Positions 7,835 to 17,167 of a DNA stretch of 64,000 nucleotides are shown here, piece by piece (positions within the stretch are counted from its first letter, which is position 1; every line of letters starts with the position of its first letter). The notes beneath the pieces are model-generated. The model was not told the origin of the DNA. It was given only the letters and a program-made list of their open reading frames with translations, and made no database searches. Source of the stretch: Wandonia haliotis (GTDB taxonomy: Bacteria > Bacteroidota > Bacteroidia > Flavobacteriales_D > Crocinitomicaceae); NCBI RefSeq assembly GCF_039523435.1, contig NZ_BAAAFH010000003.1:806001-870000 (forward strand). Reading direction: 5' to 3'. Made by a program: the position numbers and the translations under genes.

Positions 7835-9220
7835 TCAGGGATCATTTCTTGAAAAGCCAAGTCGTTTCTCAACGGCCTCAATCATGCTGTCAGCAATGTC
7901 TTTTCCGGTAGCACCTTCAATTCCTTCTAATCCGGGAGAAGAGTTGACCTCCAAAAGAAGAGGTCCTCTGTGTGAGCGGATAATATCCACTCCTGCTACC
8001 TGAAGATTAAGAACCTTCGCTGCTTTTAAAGCCATTTTCTTCTCCTCAGCGGTAATGCGTACCGTTGATGCAGTTCCCCCCTGATGAATGTTTGCTCTGA
8101 ATTCACCCTTTTGCGCCTGACGCATCATAGAAGCTACAACTTTTCCATCTACCACAAAACAGCGAATGTCTTTTCCATCTGACTCTTTGATGAATTCCTG
8201 CACAAGGATATTAGTTTGCAAACTCTTGAATGCATTAATGACAGATTCGGCAGCTTTTTTCGTTTCCGCTAAAACAACTCCTTTTCCTTGTGTGCTTTCC
8301 AATAGCTTGATAATTAAAGGAGCATCATTGACCATGTGAATAAGATCTTTTGTGTCCGATGGAGATTTTGCAAAGCCCGTGATGGGAATTTGAACTCCGT
8401 GTTTGGCAAGTAACTGCGAGGCAAATAGTTTATCCCGTGATTGCGCAATGGAAGAAGCGTCATTCATGCAGAATATTCCTTTTGATTCAAATTGTCGAAG
8501 CAGAGCACACCCGTAAAAGGTCATGCTGGGTTTTATACGCGGAATCACAGCGTCAATGTCATTCAGAATACTACCCCCCCGATAACGAACTTCAGGGTTT
8601 TGGGCATCAAGTTTCATATAACAATGTTCTGCATTCAGAAAGATAACTTCGTGCCCGCGTTCCTGTCCGGCTTCAATGATCCGTTTGTTACTATATAACT
8701 CCGGGTTACTGGCAAGAAGGGCAATTTTTAATCCTTTTTTGGTTTCACGTAAATCTCCGTAAAATGAAGTGATCTCCTCTCTGGAGTATTGTTTAAGACG
8801 TGTTCCTTCTCCCGGGTTGACGAGAATTCTCCCGTTCATGGCTTCTCTTCCCAAAAGCATTTTAAAGCCCATTGAGTCTCTGTTCGCCAATGTTATTTCA
8901 ATATCCCAGGTTTGATCCCCGATATGTAATGCTGTTTTTATAACATAACGTTTTTCAGATACCCCACTCGTATTTTTAATCATTCTCGTGTCATGCACTT
9001 TCGATGAGCAGTGGATGATTACTTTCCGGTTTTTTTGAATAGGATGAATTTCATAACTTACCCATTGTTCACCATCTTTCATGAACTTGGTAATGTTAGA
9101 TGCATGTATGGCCGAGGTTTTTGCTCCCGAATCAACGCGAGCTTTAATAGCCGGGATTCCTAATTCAGGAAGCGAACACCATTCCTCACTCCCTACAACG
9201 ATAAATTGATTAATATCCAT
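7835..9220 (-). CDS. rimK: Retropepsin-like (Zn-protease family PF05618) domain fused to RimK-type ATP-grasp ligase
   Basis: 461 residues with two domains. Residues 1-150 match the RimK-associated aspartic-protease-like family, with the active-site-type DSGAKTSA motif at 30-37 and a later GREAMNGRILVNPG strand. Residues about 165-455 are an ATP-grasp glutamate ligase with MNDASSIAQSRDKL, a KLLESTQGKGVVL nucleotide loop and the metal-binding LLLEVNSSPGLEGIE motif. RimK ligases add glutamate to the ribosomal protein S6 C-terminus or make related amino-acid ligations. The attached domain may trim the product or cut a peptide. The fusion is known in several bacterial groups. Gene symbol is by family; the substrate here is not known. 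Confidence 0.85.
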   Translation of the reverse strand: MDINQFIVVGSEEWCSLPELGIPAIKARVDSGAKTSAIHASNITKFMKDGEQWVSYEIHPIQKNRKVIIHCSSKVHDTRMIKNTSGVSEKRYVIKTALHIGDQTWDIEITLANRDSMGFKMLLGREAMNGRILVNPGEGTRLKQYSREEITSFYGDLRETKKGLKIALLASNPELYSNKRIIEAGQERGHEVIFLNAEHCYMKLDAQNPEVRYRGGSILNDIDAVIPRIKPSMTFYGCALLRQFESKGIFCMNDASSIAQSRDKLFASQLLAKHGVQIPITGFAKSPSDTKDLIHMVNDAPLIIKLLESTQGKGVVLAETKKAAESVINAFKSLQTNILVQEFIKESDGKDIRCFVVDGKVVASMMRQAQKGEFRANIHQGGTASTVRITAEEKKMALKAAKVLNLQVAGVDIIRSHRGPLLLEVNSSPGLEGIEGATGKDIADSMIEAVEKRLGFSRNDP

Positions 9221-9289
9221 CGATACTGTTTTCCTTATTTTTTTGCAAGGTAATTTTTTTTCGGAGAATTGGGATTAATGGAATGCTAA

Positions 9290-9327
9290 AAAACAAAAAA
9301 GCCCCGTTCTAAGGTGAAGAACGGGGC
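9290..9327 (-). terminator. Rho-independent terminator of the subtilase gene
   Basis: A perfect 10-bp stem (GCCCCGTTCT at 9301-9310 with AGAACGGGGC at 9318-9327) and a 7-nt loop are followed, on the minus strand, by TTTTTTGTTTTTT. It lies 17 bp beyond the stop of the large minus-strand gene. Confidence 0.92.
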
Positions 9328-9344
9328 GTGTAATCTGAGAAAGA

Positions 9345-12300
9345 CTATTTCTGTTTAATGATTTTGGTTGTTTTATTTCCTGAACTACTTTGTACACGAA
9401 GCAGGTAAACTCCCTCAGCAAAGTCAGTCAGGTCGTAGACCATGATTGTTCCTGAAGTAGGTTCATTACCCGAATGCATAGGAATCTCTTTTCCTAACAT
9501 ATCAAATAACTGGATTGCAGTTACTCCTGCATTGGCAGGGAATACTACGGAAAATTTGTTTTGGGTGGGGTTCGGGAAAACAGAGAACTCTCCGTTAGAA
9601 TCATTCTCGCCTAGACCTGAAGTATCAAGTGTAGCATTGAAATCAAGTGAGGATGTACTACAGCCTGCATTTGATGTGATAACCACATGATAAGTTCCAC
9701 TTTCTGTAATGACAAGAGATGCTCCTGAGCCATTAGGTACAGGGTTACCATTAAGATACCATTGAGCCGAGGCTCCTGCCGGAACAGAAGTATAAAGTGT
9801 ATTTCCTGTCTGGGTAATAAATGGTGCTGAAGGATTTGCATTAACCTGAATAGTTATGGTAGCGGTTTCCGTTCCACAGCTGGATGTTCCCTGTACAGTA
9901 TAAGTTGTGGTCGAAGAAGGGGTTGCTACTACAACATTTCCGGTAGTAGTATTCAGATTGGAACCGGGTGTCCATGAATAATTGGAGCCTCCGTTTACAG
10001 AAATGGTGGTTGATTCTCCTTCACAAATACTGTTTTCACTTGCACTTACCTGAAGAGAAGATCCCTGCGTTACTGTAATTGTAATACTGGATGTTGAAGA
10101 GCAACCATCGGTTGTTCCGGTAACCGTATAAGTAGTCGTGTTGGATGGAGATACTGTTTGCGTTGCTCCGATCCCGAGACCATTATCCCAGCTGTACGAG
10201 TTTGCTCCTGTAGCATTTAGTGTAGCGGAAGCTCCTGCGCATACAGATGTTGATGAGGTACTTACATTAACTTGCGGAGCAGGTGTTACAGTAATCGTAA
10301 TTGTACCGGGCTGCGCACATGAATTGGCAGAGTTATCAACCACAGTATAGGTTGTGCTTGTTGTAGGACTTGCAACAACTGAACTTCCTGTAGATGTATT
10401 TAATGACCCCGAAGGCGACCATGAATAATTTGCTCCACCGGCAGCAGTAAGTGTCGTCGAACTTCCTTCACATATCGTCATAGAACCTGAAGAAACATTA
10501 AGAGGAGCCGGGTTTGTTACAGTAATCGTAATCGATTCTGTTGTGCTACAGCTTCCCTGAGTTCCTGTTACTTCGTAAGTTGTAGTTGAAGAAGGAGAAA
10601 CGATATGCGAGGCACCGTTTCCTAATCCATTATTCCATGAGTAATTTCCTGCTCCGGATACAGATAATGTTGTACTTTCTCCTGAGCAAATGGTCAATTC
10701 AGTTGCATTTACGCTTAGTACAGGAGCAGAGGTTACCGTAATTGTAATAGCATCTGTTGCTGTACAACCCTGAGCCGATGTCCCTGTAACTGTATACGTT
10801 GTGGTTGAAGAAGGAGAGACAGTATGTGAAGTACCATTTCCTAAACCGTTATCCCAACTGTATGAAGCAGCTCCACTAGCTGTAAGATTAGCTGAACTAC
10901 CATTGCAAATAGTAGCTGAAGGAGTTGTAATAGAAACAGAAGGAGTTGCATTCACCGTTATATGATTCGACGTGGTGATACTTTCTGTCCCGAATGCATT
11001 AGTAACCTCCAGGGTTACGTCGTAAGTTCCGGGTGTTCCGTAAGTAACAGTTGGATTTGCAGAAGTAGATGTAGCAGGTGTTCCTCCAGGAAAACTCCAG
11101 TTCCATGCTGTGATATTAGCAGTAGACTGATCTGTAAAAGTAACACTTTGACCTTCACATACGGATTGACTGTTTTGTGTAAAGGAAGGTGTCGGAGAAG
11201 TACCGTTCGGAACACCACTTATATTAATATTATCAACGAAAAGATTGTTTCCAACAGTTCCTGCGTTGAAGCCTTCAAACTTGATAAGAACCTGCTCGCC
11301 AATATAAGCATCCAGATTGATTGAATAACAACTTGATCCTACTGTTCCCATACACCATTCATCTGAACTGGCAGGAGTAAAATTGGTACTGGTTGTTGTT
11401 GCAGTAGCAAATGAGCCGGTTCCATCCTCACCACGTGCAAAGATACGTTGGTAAGAAGCACCACAATCTGTAGAAATATAAATGATAAGAGAATCCGTGG
11501 CTGTTTGATTATACCTTCTGTATGCGTGCTCAAAGGTCATGTCAATAGAAGAGTATCCGGAAAAATTTAATTTTGGACTGATCATACCATCTCTTCTTGA
11601 GGATTGTGCATAATTGTAGAAGTCCATTTTTGCTGCTTGATTTCCGGGAGTTGTTCCCGTGATTGTTGCAATTTCCCAGGTTGTTGCGTTATCCGGGTTG
11701 TCAAGCGTCCAGACACCATTTGAAAACGGATTGTTTTCAAAGGATTCTACGAAAGGAAGTGATTGCCCTGTTCCGGAATATACAACCAGATTCGTTGAAG
11801 ATTGGTCATTTGCCGTGTTGTCATCGGTAGTTCCATTTGGGTTGGAGGTATAAGCAACAAGGTTTATTGATCCTGCATTAACACTGATTGCGGGAAGAGT
11901 AATTGTTGTTGACTGATTCGTTGCAAGGTTTCCAGACCAGTTATACGTTTGAACTCCTCCTGTAGTCTGGTAATTGATTACGACAGAGGTGAGTGCATTT
12001 AGTCCGAAGTTTTGTAACTCTACCTGAGGTGTGATGGAATTTGTACAAATTGATCCCGAAGGAGAAAGAATCGACGTGATCCCCGCATCATTGAAATTAT
12101 CAGGAGCAATAATACAGAATGGGTGAGAAGTTGAGCTTCCGAAATTTGAATTGGCTGCTGTCATTTGAAATAAAGTGCCTCCGTTTTCATCCGTCATAGA
12201 ATAATCACCATCTATACTACATCCCTGGTAAGCACTTCCGTTCATCCCGTCTCCGTAGCTGTCAGCTATTTCGAATGTGTAACAACCAACGGGTAAACAG

Positions 12301-14036
12301 AGTGATAGGTTTTCAGTTGTCCCGGTTGCGGAATTCGTGTAAGGACCTCCCGACAGGATTACATTATTCGCATTATCAAGGATTTGCCAGGTAACTTCTT
12401 CTCCATAACAATCTGTCTGAATCGTAAAGTCAACCATTTGTCCGTTAGGATCCATGCTGAAAGATGAAGAGAAAGAATCATTTGCAGTGTTTTCATCCGT
12501 TGTGCTATTCGGATTAGATGTTGAGGCAGTAAACGTATAGTTCCCTGCTGCCCCTGTTTGAACAGGAAGAGTGATTGTTTGTGATTGTCCTGTAGCAAGA
12601 TTCCCTGTCCAGTTGTATGTCTGGGGTGATCCGTTCCAGTTGTATGTAATGGTTACACTCGTTAGATTGTCTGCCCCGAAGTTTCGTAGAACTACCTGGG
12701 GCGTAAAAGATCCGCCACAAATAGTTGCTCCCGGTGATACAACCTCACTTATTCCGGCATCTGTATCTACATTATACTGCGCAAGGCAAAGAAGAGCCTC
12801 GTAAGCATTTATTCTTCCTGATCCTAACTGCCCGTTGTAAGAAGGGTTGACAGATGAAATATCATCAGCGCTACTTAAAAGACAATTAATAATATCCTGA
12901 TTCGTAGCAGAAGGAGCATGCGACTTCATTAGTCCTACGAGACCAGAAACGTTAGGTGAAGCCATTGAAGTTCCGTCTATCCGTGCGTATGCACTGTTGC
13001 TGGATGCCCAGGTACTTCTTATACTTGAGCCGGGAGATGAAACAGTAATCCATGTTCCATATTGAGAGAAATCGGATTTTGTATCATTAATAGTTGTGCT
13101 GGCAACTGCGATTACATTATTGTAGGCAGCGGGATAAAACTGTTGGCTGGTACCATCATTTCCGGCAGCAGCAACAAGAATAGCGCCGGCGTTAAAAGCT
13201 GCGTTACAGATATTTTGTCCGTAATTGGAGTAACCTCCTCCTCCCCAGGACATATTAATAACGTCTGCTCCATTATTGGCAGCCCAGTTGATACCTTCGT
13301 ACCCGGCTGTCAGTGCTCCCGTGGAGCAGTCTCCGATTCGTACGGGCATAACACTTACGTTATATCCTATAGAGGAAACTCCCAAATTATTGTTGGTTTC
13401 GGCTCCGATCGTTCCCGATACATGGGTTCCATGATTACCGTCATTCGCTCCACAAGGATTAGGGTCGTTACCACCTGTAGTGGCATCGTGTCCCTGAACC
13501 AGTTTATTAGTAAGATCTTGATGAGAAGTCAGAATAGCATCGTCAGTAACAGCTACTATAACATTTGAATTACCAGTCGAAAGATCCCAGGCCTGTTGAG
13601 CCTGCATTTTGTGTAAATGCCACATCCCAGTACCGGTAGTACTGTTCGCTCCAAGGTCATTAGGGGTAAGGAAATGCCTGTGAAGTTCTTTTTTCTCCGC
13701 ATACTCAATCACTGGATTCTTTGCTAATTCACGTATGAGGGTTTCTATTTTTTCAACCTCTGTAAATTTGATCTGGTAAGTTTTTTTCAGAAGTTCATCC
13801 CTGTCATTGGGGTGAAGCTGTTTTGCTTCATAAATTCCGTATCTGGTTTGTAATGCAGCCAGAAAATCGACTTTCTTGAGATCAACCATTTTATCCTTTG
13901 AAGGAATGGTGTACGAAGAAGATGTCTTTAATTGAAAGATTACTATTCCGTCCTGATACCATTCATATACGTTTTGTGAAAACGTAAACAGAGGTATGAA
14001 AAACAAGAGTAGTACTAAGCGTAATTGTTTTTTCAT
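9345..14036 (-). CDS. Large secreted S8 (subtilisin-like) peptidase with Ig/PKD repeats and T9SS type A sorting domain
   Basis: 1563 residues. A signal peptide (1-20) is followed by a propeptide-like region (about 45-120) and a subtilase domain with a complete catalytic triad: Asp165 in VAVTDDA, His202 in GNHGTHVSG and Ser357 in GTSMASP. Then come two CARDB-like repeats (DAGISEVVSPGATIC and a second DAGITSILSP copy), a jelly-roll-like domain with the motif FVESFENNPF, a PKD domain, five Ig-like repeats of about 72 residues, and a C-terminal type A sorting domain (FSVFPNPTQNKFSV ... KTTKIIKQK). The product should cross the outer membrane by the T9SS and act at the cell surface as an adhesive protease. 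It is monocistronic, with a strong terminator downstream. Confidence 0.92.
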   Translation of the reverse strand: MKKQLRLVLLLFFIPLFTFSQNVYEWYQDGIVIFQLKTSSSYTIPSKDKMVDLKKVDFLAALQTRYGIYEAKQLHPNDRDELLKKTYQIKFTEVEKIETLIRELAKNPVIEYAEKKELHRHFLTPNDLGANSTTGTGMWHLHKMQAQQAWDLSTGNSNVIVAVTDDAILTSHQDLTNKLVQGHDATTGGNDPNPCGANDGNHGTHVSGTIGAETNNNLGVSSIGYNVSVMPVRIGDCSTGALTAGYEGINWAANNGADVINMSWGGGGYSNYGQNICNAAFNAGAILVAAAGNDGTSQQFYPAAYNNVIAVASTTINDTKSDFSQYGTWITVSSPGSSIRSTWASSNSAYARIDGTSMASPNVSGLVGLMKSHAPSATNQDIINCLLSSADDISSVNPSYNGQLGSGRINAYEALLCLAQYNVDTDAGISEVVSPGATICGGSFTPQVVLRNFGADNLTSVTITYNWNGSPQTYNWTGNLATGQSQTITLPVQTGAAGNYTFTASTSNPNSTTDENTANDSFSSSFSMDPNGQMVDFTIQTDCYGEEVTWQILDNANNVILSGGPYTNSATGTTENLSLCLPVGCYTFEIADSYGDGMNGSAYQGCSIDGDYSMTDENGGTLFQMTAANSNFGSSTSHPFCIIAPDNFNDAGITSILSPSGSICTNSITPQVELQNFGLNALTSVVINYQTTGGVQTYNWSGNLATNQSTTITLPAISVNAGSINLVAYTSNPNGTTDDNTANDQSSTNLVVYSGTGQSLPFVESFENNPFSNGVWTLDNPDNATTWEIATITGTTPGNQAAKMDFYNYAQSSRRDGMISPKLNFSGYSSIDMTFEHAYRRYNQTATDSLIIYISTDCGASYQRIFARGEDGTGSFATATTTSTNFTPASSDEWCMGTVGSSCYSINLDAYIGEQVLIKFEGFNAGTVGNNLFVDNINISGVPNGTSPTPSFTQNSQSVCEGQSVTFTDQSTANITAWNWSFPGGTPATSTSANPTVTYGTPGTYDVTLEVTNAFGTESITTSNHITVNATPSVSITTPSATICNGSSANLTASGAASYSWDNGLGNGTSHTVSPSSTTTYTVTGTSAQGCTATDAITITVTSAPVLSVNATELTICSGESTTLSVSGAGNYSWNNGLGNGASHIVSPSSTTTYEVTGTQGSCSTTESITITVTNPAPLNVSSGSMTICEGSSTTLTAAGGANYSWSPSGSLNTSTGSSVVASPTTSTTYTVVDNSANSCAQPGTITITVTPAPQVNVSTSSTSVCAGASATLNATGANSYSWDNGLGIGATQTVSPSNTTTYTVTGTTDGCSSTSSITITVTQGSSLQVSASENSICEGESTTISVNGGSNYSWTPGSNLNTTTGNVVVATPSSTTTYTVQGTSSCGTETATITIQVNANPSAPFITQTGNTLYTSVPAGASAQWYLNGNPVPNGSGASLVITESGTYHVVITSNAGCSTSSLDFNATLDTSGLGENDSNGEFSVFPNPTQNKFSVVFPANAGVTAIQLFDMLGKEIPMHSGNEPTSGTIMVYDLTDFAEGVYLLRVQSSSGNKTTKIIKQK
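9845..10945 (-). repeat. Five tandem Ig-like repeat units inside the subtilase gene
   Basis: Five in-frame units of roughly 216-225 bp encode the pattern TIC.G.S.TL...G..YSW, then V.P..TTTYTVTG and a closing ITITVT strand. Units 1, 2 and 4 share a DNGLG or NNGLG loop; units 3 and 5 replace it with a longer SPSGSLNTSTG-type loop. This suggests two repeat subtypes that were shuffled. Boundaries are approximate. Confidence 0.75.
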
Positions 14037-14214
14037 TTTCCTTGAAATTTTGAGTTTTTAATGGGCGAAGAGAAGGGAATTGAAATACCATTCCCAAAAG
14101 AGATAATAGTAGTCTGTAAAGTCCTTTTCTTCAATTCTAGTTTTTAGTTTTTAGCGCCTCCAAGTTATTAGAAAAGAACGAAAAAGACAAAGTTTTTGTT
14201 AAAAATATAAAATT

Positions 14215-15942
14215 CTAAAAAGGAAAAAATAGAGGAATTAGAAGAGTTGAGAGTAACCAAAACAAGAGGTTGAGCGGAATACCAATTTTTAAGAAATCAG
14301 CATATCTATAGTTGCCGACACCATAAACCATTGTATTGGCATGATAACCTGTTGGTGTCATAAAGCTGGCAGAAGAAGCAAAAAGGACTGTGATGACAAA
14401 GGGTTCCGGAGCAACTCCCATCTTTTGAGCAATCAAAAGACTTAAAGGTGTAATCATGGCTGCGGCGGCATGGTTTGTCATAAATTCAGTTAGTATGGAG
14501 GTTAGAAGGTATACGGCAGACAAAACGACTACAGGACCGTAGTCAGTGAGGTTTTCAAGAATGGCATTGGCGAGTATCTGATCAATTCCTGAGTTCGACA
14601 TAGCTATGCCTATTGAATAAGCTCCGCCAAGTAAGAGAATCACCTTCCAGTTGACTGCAGTAAATAATTGTCGGATTTTTACCTGTCTGCTGATTACGAG
14701 TAAAATAACAGAGTACAGTGAACCTGTTGTAAAGTCAATTAATCCGATTGATGTTGTGCTGAAAAGCAGAAGAAAAACAAGCAGGATAAATAGAAACTTA
14801 CCTCTGTTGAAATCAATAATATGATTTTTGCTGAGAAAAGTAATTGGCGATCGGACACTTTTTTCAAGTTGAAGAAAAGATTCGAGATGATCACGTCTTA
14901 CCTGAAAAATAATTTTATCTCCTGTGTGAAGAGGATGTTCCCAGATGGAAGAGGTTGACCGTATGGCTGCAAGTCCTACGGGGCGGGCTCGGAAGGATTT
15001 GATATAATTGAGTTCAGCCAGTGTTTTTCCTTCCAGTTCAGAATGATAAGGGACACTGACTTCGGTAATAGATGTCTCGCTATCTGTAGATGAGAAGCTG
15101 TTTCTTACTGTGAAAATGGAAGGAGTGTTACGCAGACGTTGCAGTAAAGTTGTTAATTCTTCAAAAGTACAGGTTATCCTGAATCTTTTATGACCTGAAT
15201 GAGTTACGGACGATAAAGGGAGACGTAGTTTTTGTATTTCAGAAGTTATTGTTTTTTCCGGATAATCCTGTTGTGTCTCTAATTCAACATGGTAGTGAGA
15301 AAAGTTGGAGGTTCCTGTCTTATCCTTTTTGCGGGAGAATACGTGTATGCCTATAAACACAACATAGCAGGTGCCTGCCAGCAGGAGAATCACACCAACA
15401 CCTGCAGGAGCAAATAGGGATAGTCCCGAAAAGCCTTGTTTCTGCGCAAGACTGTCTATCAGAAGATTAGTAGAAGTACCGATTAGTGTACAGGTACCAC
15501 CAAAGATGGAAGCAAAAGAAAGGGGGATCAGTAATTTTCGTGCATCTGTTTTTGTACTGTAGGCTAACTGAATTACTACCGGTATAAATATGGCGACTAC
15601 AGGTGTATTGTTAATAAACGCGGAAGCAAGTGCAATGATTAACATCATTACAAACAAAGAGCGCTTAAAATTTTTACTGAAGTTTTTTTCAATAGAAAAT
15701 GCAAAATGTTGTAAAGCTCCTGTTCTCAGGACGGTATCACTGAGAATAAACATAAACGCAACTGTAATAATGGCTGTTGTGGTGAATCCTTCCAGAGCTT
15801 CTTTCGGAGAGATGACACCAAAGACAGTGAGAGCCAACATACCGGCAATTGCAGTAACGCCAATATTGATCCATTCTGTAGCAAATAGAATAGTTGTGAT
15901 GACCATTACAACTAGTGTTACTGTTATTTCCGGAGAAATCAT
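14215..15942 (-). CDS. SLC13/DASS-type anion permease with TrkA-C (RCK-C) domain
   Basis: 575 residues. N-terminal helices (1-195) contain the conserved INNTPVVAIFIPVV and GTCTLIGTSTNLLIDS segments, which correspond to the Na- and substrate-binding SNT-like loops of the DASS/SLC13 fold. Residues about 215-375 form a soluble insert ending in a TrkA-C-like part (EVSVPYHSELEGKTLAEL ... HTGDKIIFQV). The second set of helices includes TEFMTNHAAAAMITPL. The family imports sulfate, phosphate or dicarboxylates, and substrate cannot be told from sequence. A TATATTTG element lies 4 nt upstream of the start codon, so the mRNA may have almost no leader. Confidence 0.87.
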   Translation of the reverse strand: MISPEITVTLVVMVITTILFATEWINIGVTAIAGMLALTVFGVISPKEALEGFTTTAIITVAFMFILSDTVLRTGALQHFAFSIEKNFSKNFKRSLFVMMLIIALASAFINNTPVVAIFIPVVIQLAYSTKTDARKLLIPLSFASIFGGTCTLIGTSTNLLIDSLAQKQGFSGLSLFAPAGVGVILLLAGTCYVVFIGIHVFSRKKDKTGTSNFSHYHVELETQQDYPEKTITSEIQKLRLPLSSVTHSGHKRFRITCTFEELTTLLQRLRNTPSIFTVRNSFSSTDSETSITEVSVPYHSELEGKTLAELNYIKSFRARPVGLAAIRSTSSIWEHPLHTGDKIIFQVRRDHLESFLQLEKSVRSPITFLSKNHIIDFNRGKFLFILLVFLLLFSTTSIGLIDFTTGSLYSVILLVISRQVKIRQLFTAVNWKVILLLGGAYSIGIAMSNSGIDQILANAILENLTDYGPVVVLSAVYLLTSILTEFMTNHAAAAMITPLSLLIAQKMGVAPEPFVITVLFASSASFMTPTGYHANTMVYGVGNYRYADFLKIGIPLNLLFWLLSTLLIPLFFPF

Positions 15943-15946
15943 TTTG

Positions 15947-15954
15947 CAAATATA
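15947..15954 (-). promoter_or_regulatory. TAnnTTTG -7 element of the SLC13-type gene
   Basis: TATATTTG on the minus strand, with 4 nt between its last base and the ATG. Transcription would be expected to start at or very near the start codon. No clear -33 TTTG was found. Confidence 0.5.
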
Positions 15955-16072
15955 GTATACTAAATCGGTAGGACTTATATGGTAAGGTAAAGTTTTCTTT
16001 AACCTGTGAAAAAGAGAGTTATAAAATGTTTAAATTTTTTTTACGAAATCACAATTTTGTTTAAATTGCAAC

Positions 16073-17155
16073 ATGAACAGAATATTACTACCACTTGCAA
16101 CAGTTTTTATTTTATCTGTTTTTTCCTGTAAAAAGGAGGTGGAGACTATTACTCCTATGGTTAAGCCTGCTGTGAATCCTGAGTTGGGGCCAATGCCATA
16201 TCAGAAACTTTCGGATTATGGATTTTTCAAAGGAGATATGAAGAATCAAATTCCGGAGGATGAACTTTTTTCGTATGAACCAATTTCGTCATTATTTACA
16301 GATTATGCCAAGAAAAAGAGATTCATCCGGATGCCAGAAGGTGGAGAGAAGGCAACATTTGTAGAAGGAAATAAACTGCTGGATTTCCCAATAGGTACGA
16401 TCCTGATAAAGAACTTTTATTATGATAATGTATTGCCGGGGAATACAACCCGGATTATAGAAACAAGATTACTTATAAAAGAAGCATCAGGATGGATATT
16501 TGCAGAATATGTTTGGAATGATGAGCAAACGGAAGCCTATCTTGATATGAATGGTAGTTATACTGAAATTTCTTGGATGGAGAATGGAGTGCAGAAATCA
16601 ACGAACTATAGAATTCCTTCGGAAACGGAGTGCCTTATCTGTCATAAATTTAACAGTAACCCTATCCCGATTGGCGTGAAGCCTCAGCACATGAACAAAC
16701 TACATCAGTATGCATCGGGAATGAAAAATCAATTGCAGGAAATGGTTGATAAAGGTTATTTGGAGGGAGGTTTCTCTGAAAATTATGTTTCTCTTGTTGA
16801 TTATAAAGACCAATCTGAGCCTGTTGACCTGAGGCTTCGATCTTACCTGGATATAAATTGCGCACACTGTCACAGCGAAAATAGCCACTGTGATTACCGA
16901 CCTTTACGACTTGCTTATTCTGAAACCACAGAGTTGAGTAACCTTGGGGTTTGTGTTGAGCCGGATGAACAAATAAACTCAGCGTTAGTTTATATTGTCG
17001 CTCCGTCAAATACGGCAAGGTCAGTCATGCACTTTAGATTGTCTTCGACGTCTGAAGCTACACGAATGCCTCTCCTGGGGAGAAGTATTGTGCATGAAGA
17101 GGGAGTGCAGCTTTTGGAAGAATGGATAAACACGCTTTCTCCTTGCGGAGGATAA
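16073..17155 (+). CDS. TIGR03806-like lipoprotein with two CxxCH haem-binding motifs
   Basis: 360 residues. The signal is lipoprotein-type with Cys19 (SVFSC). The body matches the TIGR03806/HNE_0200 family: LSDYGFF and DELFSYEPISSLFTDYAKKKRFI near residues 46-85, FPIGTILIKNF near 106, and a C-terminal region with MPLLGRSIVHEEGVQLLEEWI. Two cytochrome-type motifs are present, CLICH (187-191) and CAHCH (263-267), with further Cys and His residues nearby (HCDYRPL). Members are often encoded beside large secreted repeat proteins. Here the next gene, 12 bp downstream, is such a protein, so a shared transcript and function are likely. The biological role of the family is not established. Confidence 0.78.
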   Translation: MNRILLPLATVFILSVFSCKKEVETITPMVKPAVNPELGPMPYQKLSDYGFFKGDMKNQIPEDELFSYEPISSLFTDYAKKKRFIRMPEGGEKATFVEGNKLLDFPIGTILIKNFYYDNVLPGNTTRIIETRLLIKEASGWIFAEYVWNDEQTEAYLDMNGSYTEISWMENGVQKSTNYRIPSETECLICHKFNSNPIPIGVKPQHMNKLHQYASGMKNQLQEMVDKGYLEGGFSENYVSLVDYKDQSEPVDLRLRSYLDINCAHCHSENSHCDYRPLRLAYSETTELSNLGVCVEPDEQINSALVYIVAPSNTARSVMHFRLSSTSEATRMPLLGRSIVHEEGVQLLEEWINTLSPCGG

Positions 17156-17167
17156 AAAAACAACTAT

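Noticed and set aside
9845..10945. Regular repeats that could be mistaken for a CRISPR array
   Set aside because: The units are about 220 bp, in frame and encode Ig-like domains; there are no short identical repeats with unique spacers.
13062..13568. 168-codon open frame antisense to the subtilase gene
   Set aside because: It opposes the catalytic domain of a clear gene; its composition follows from the codon bias of the other strand.
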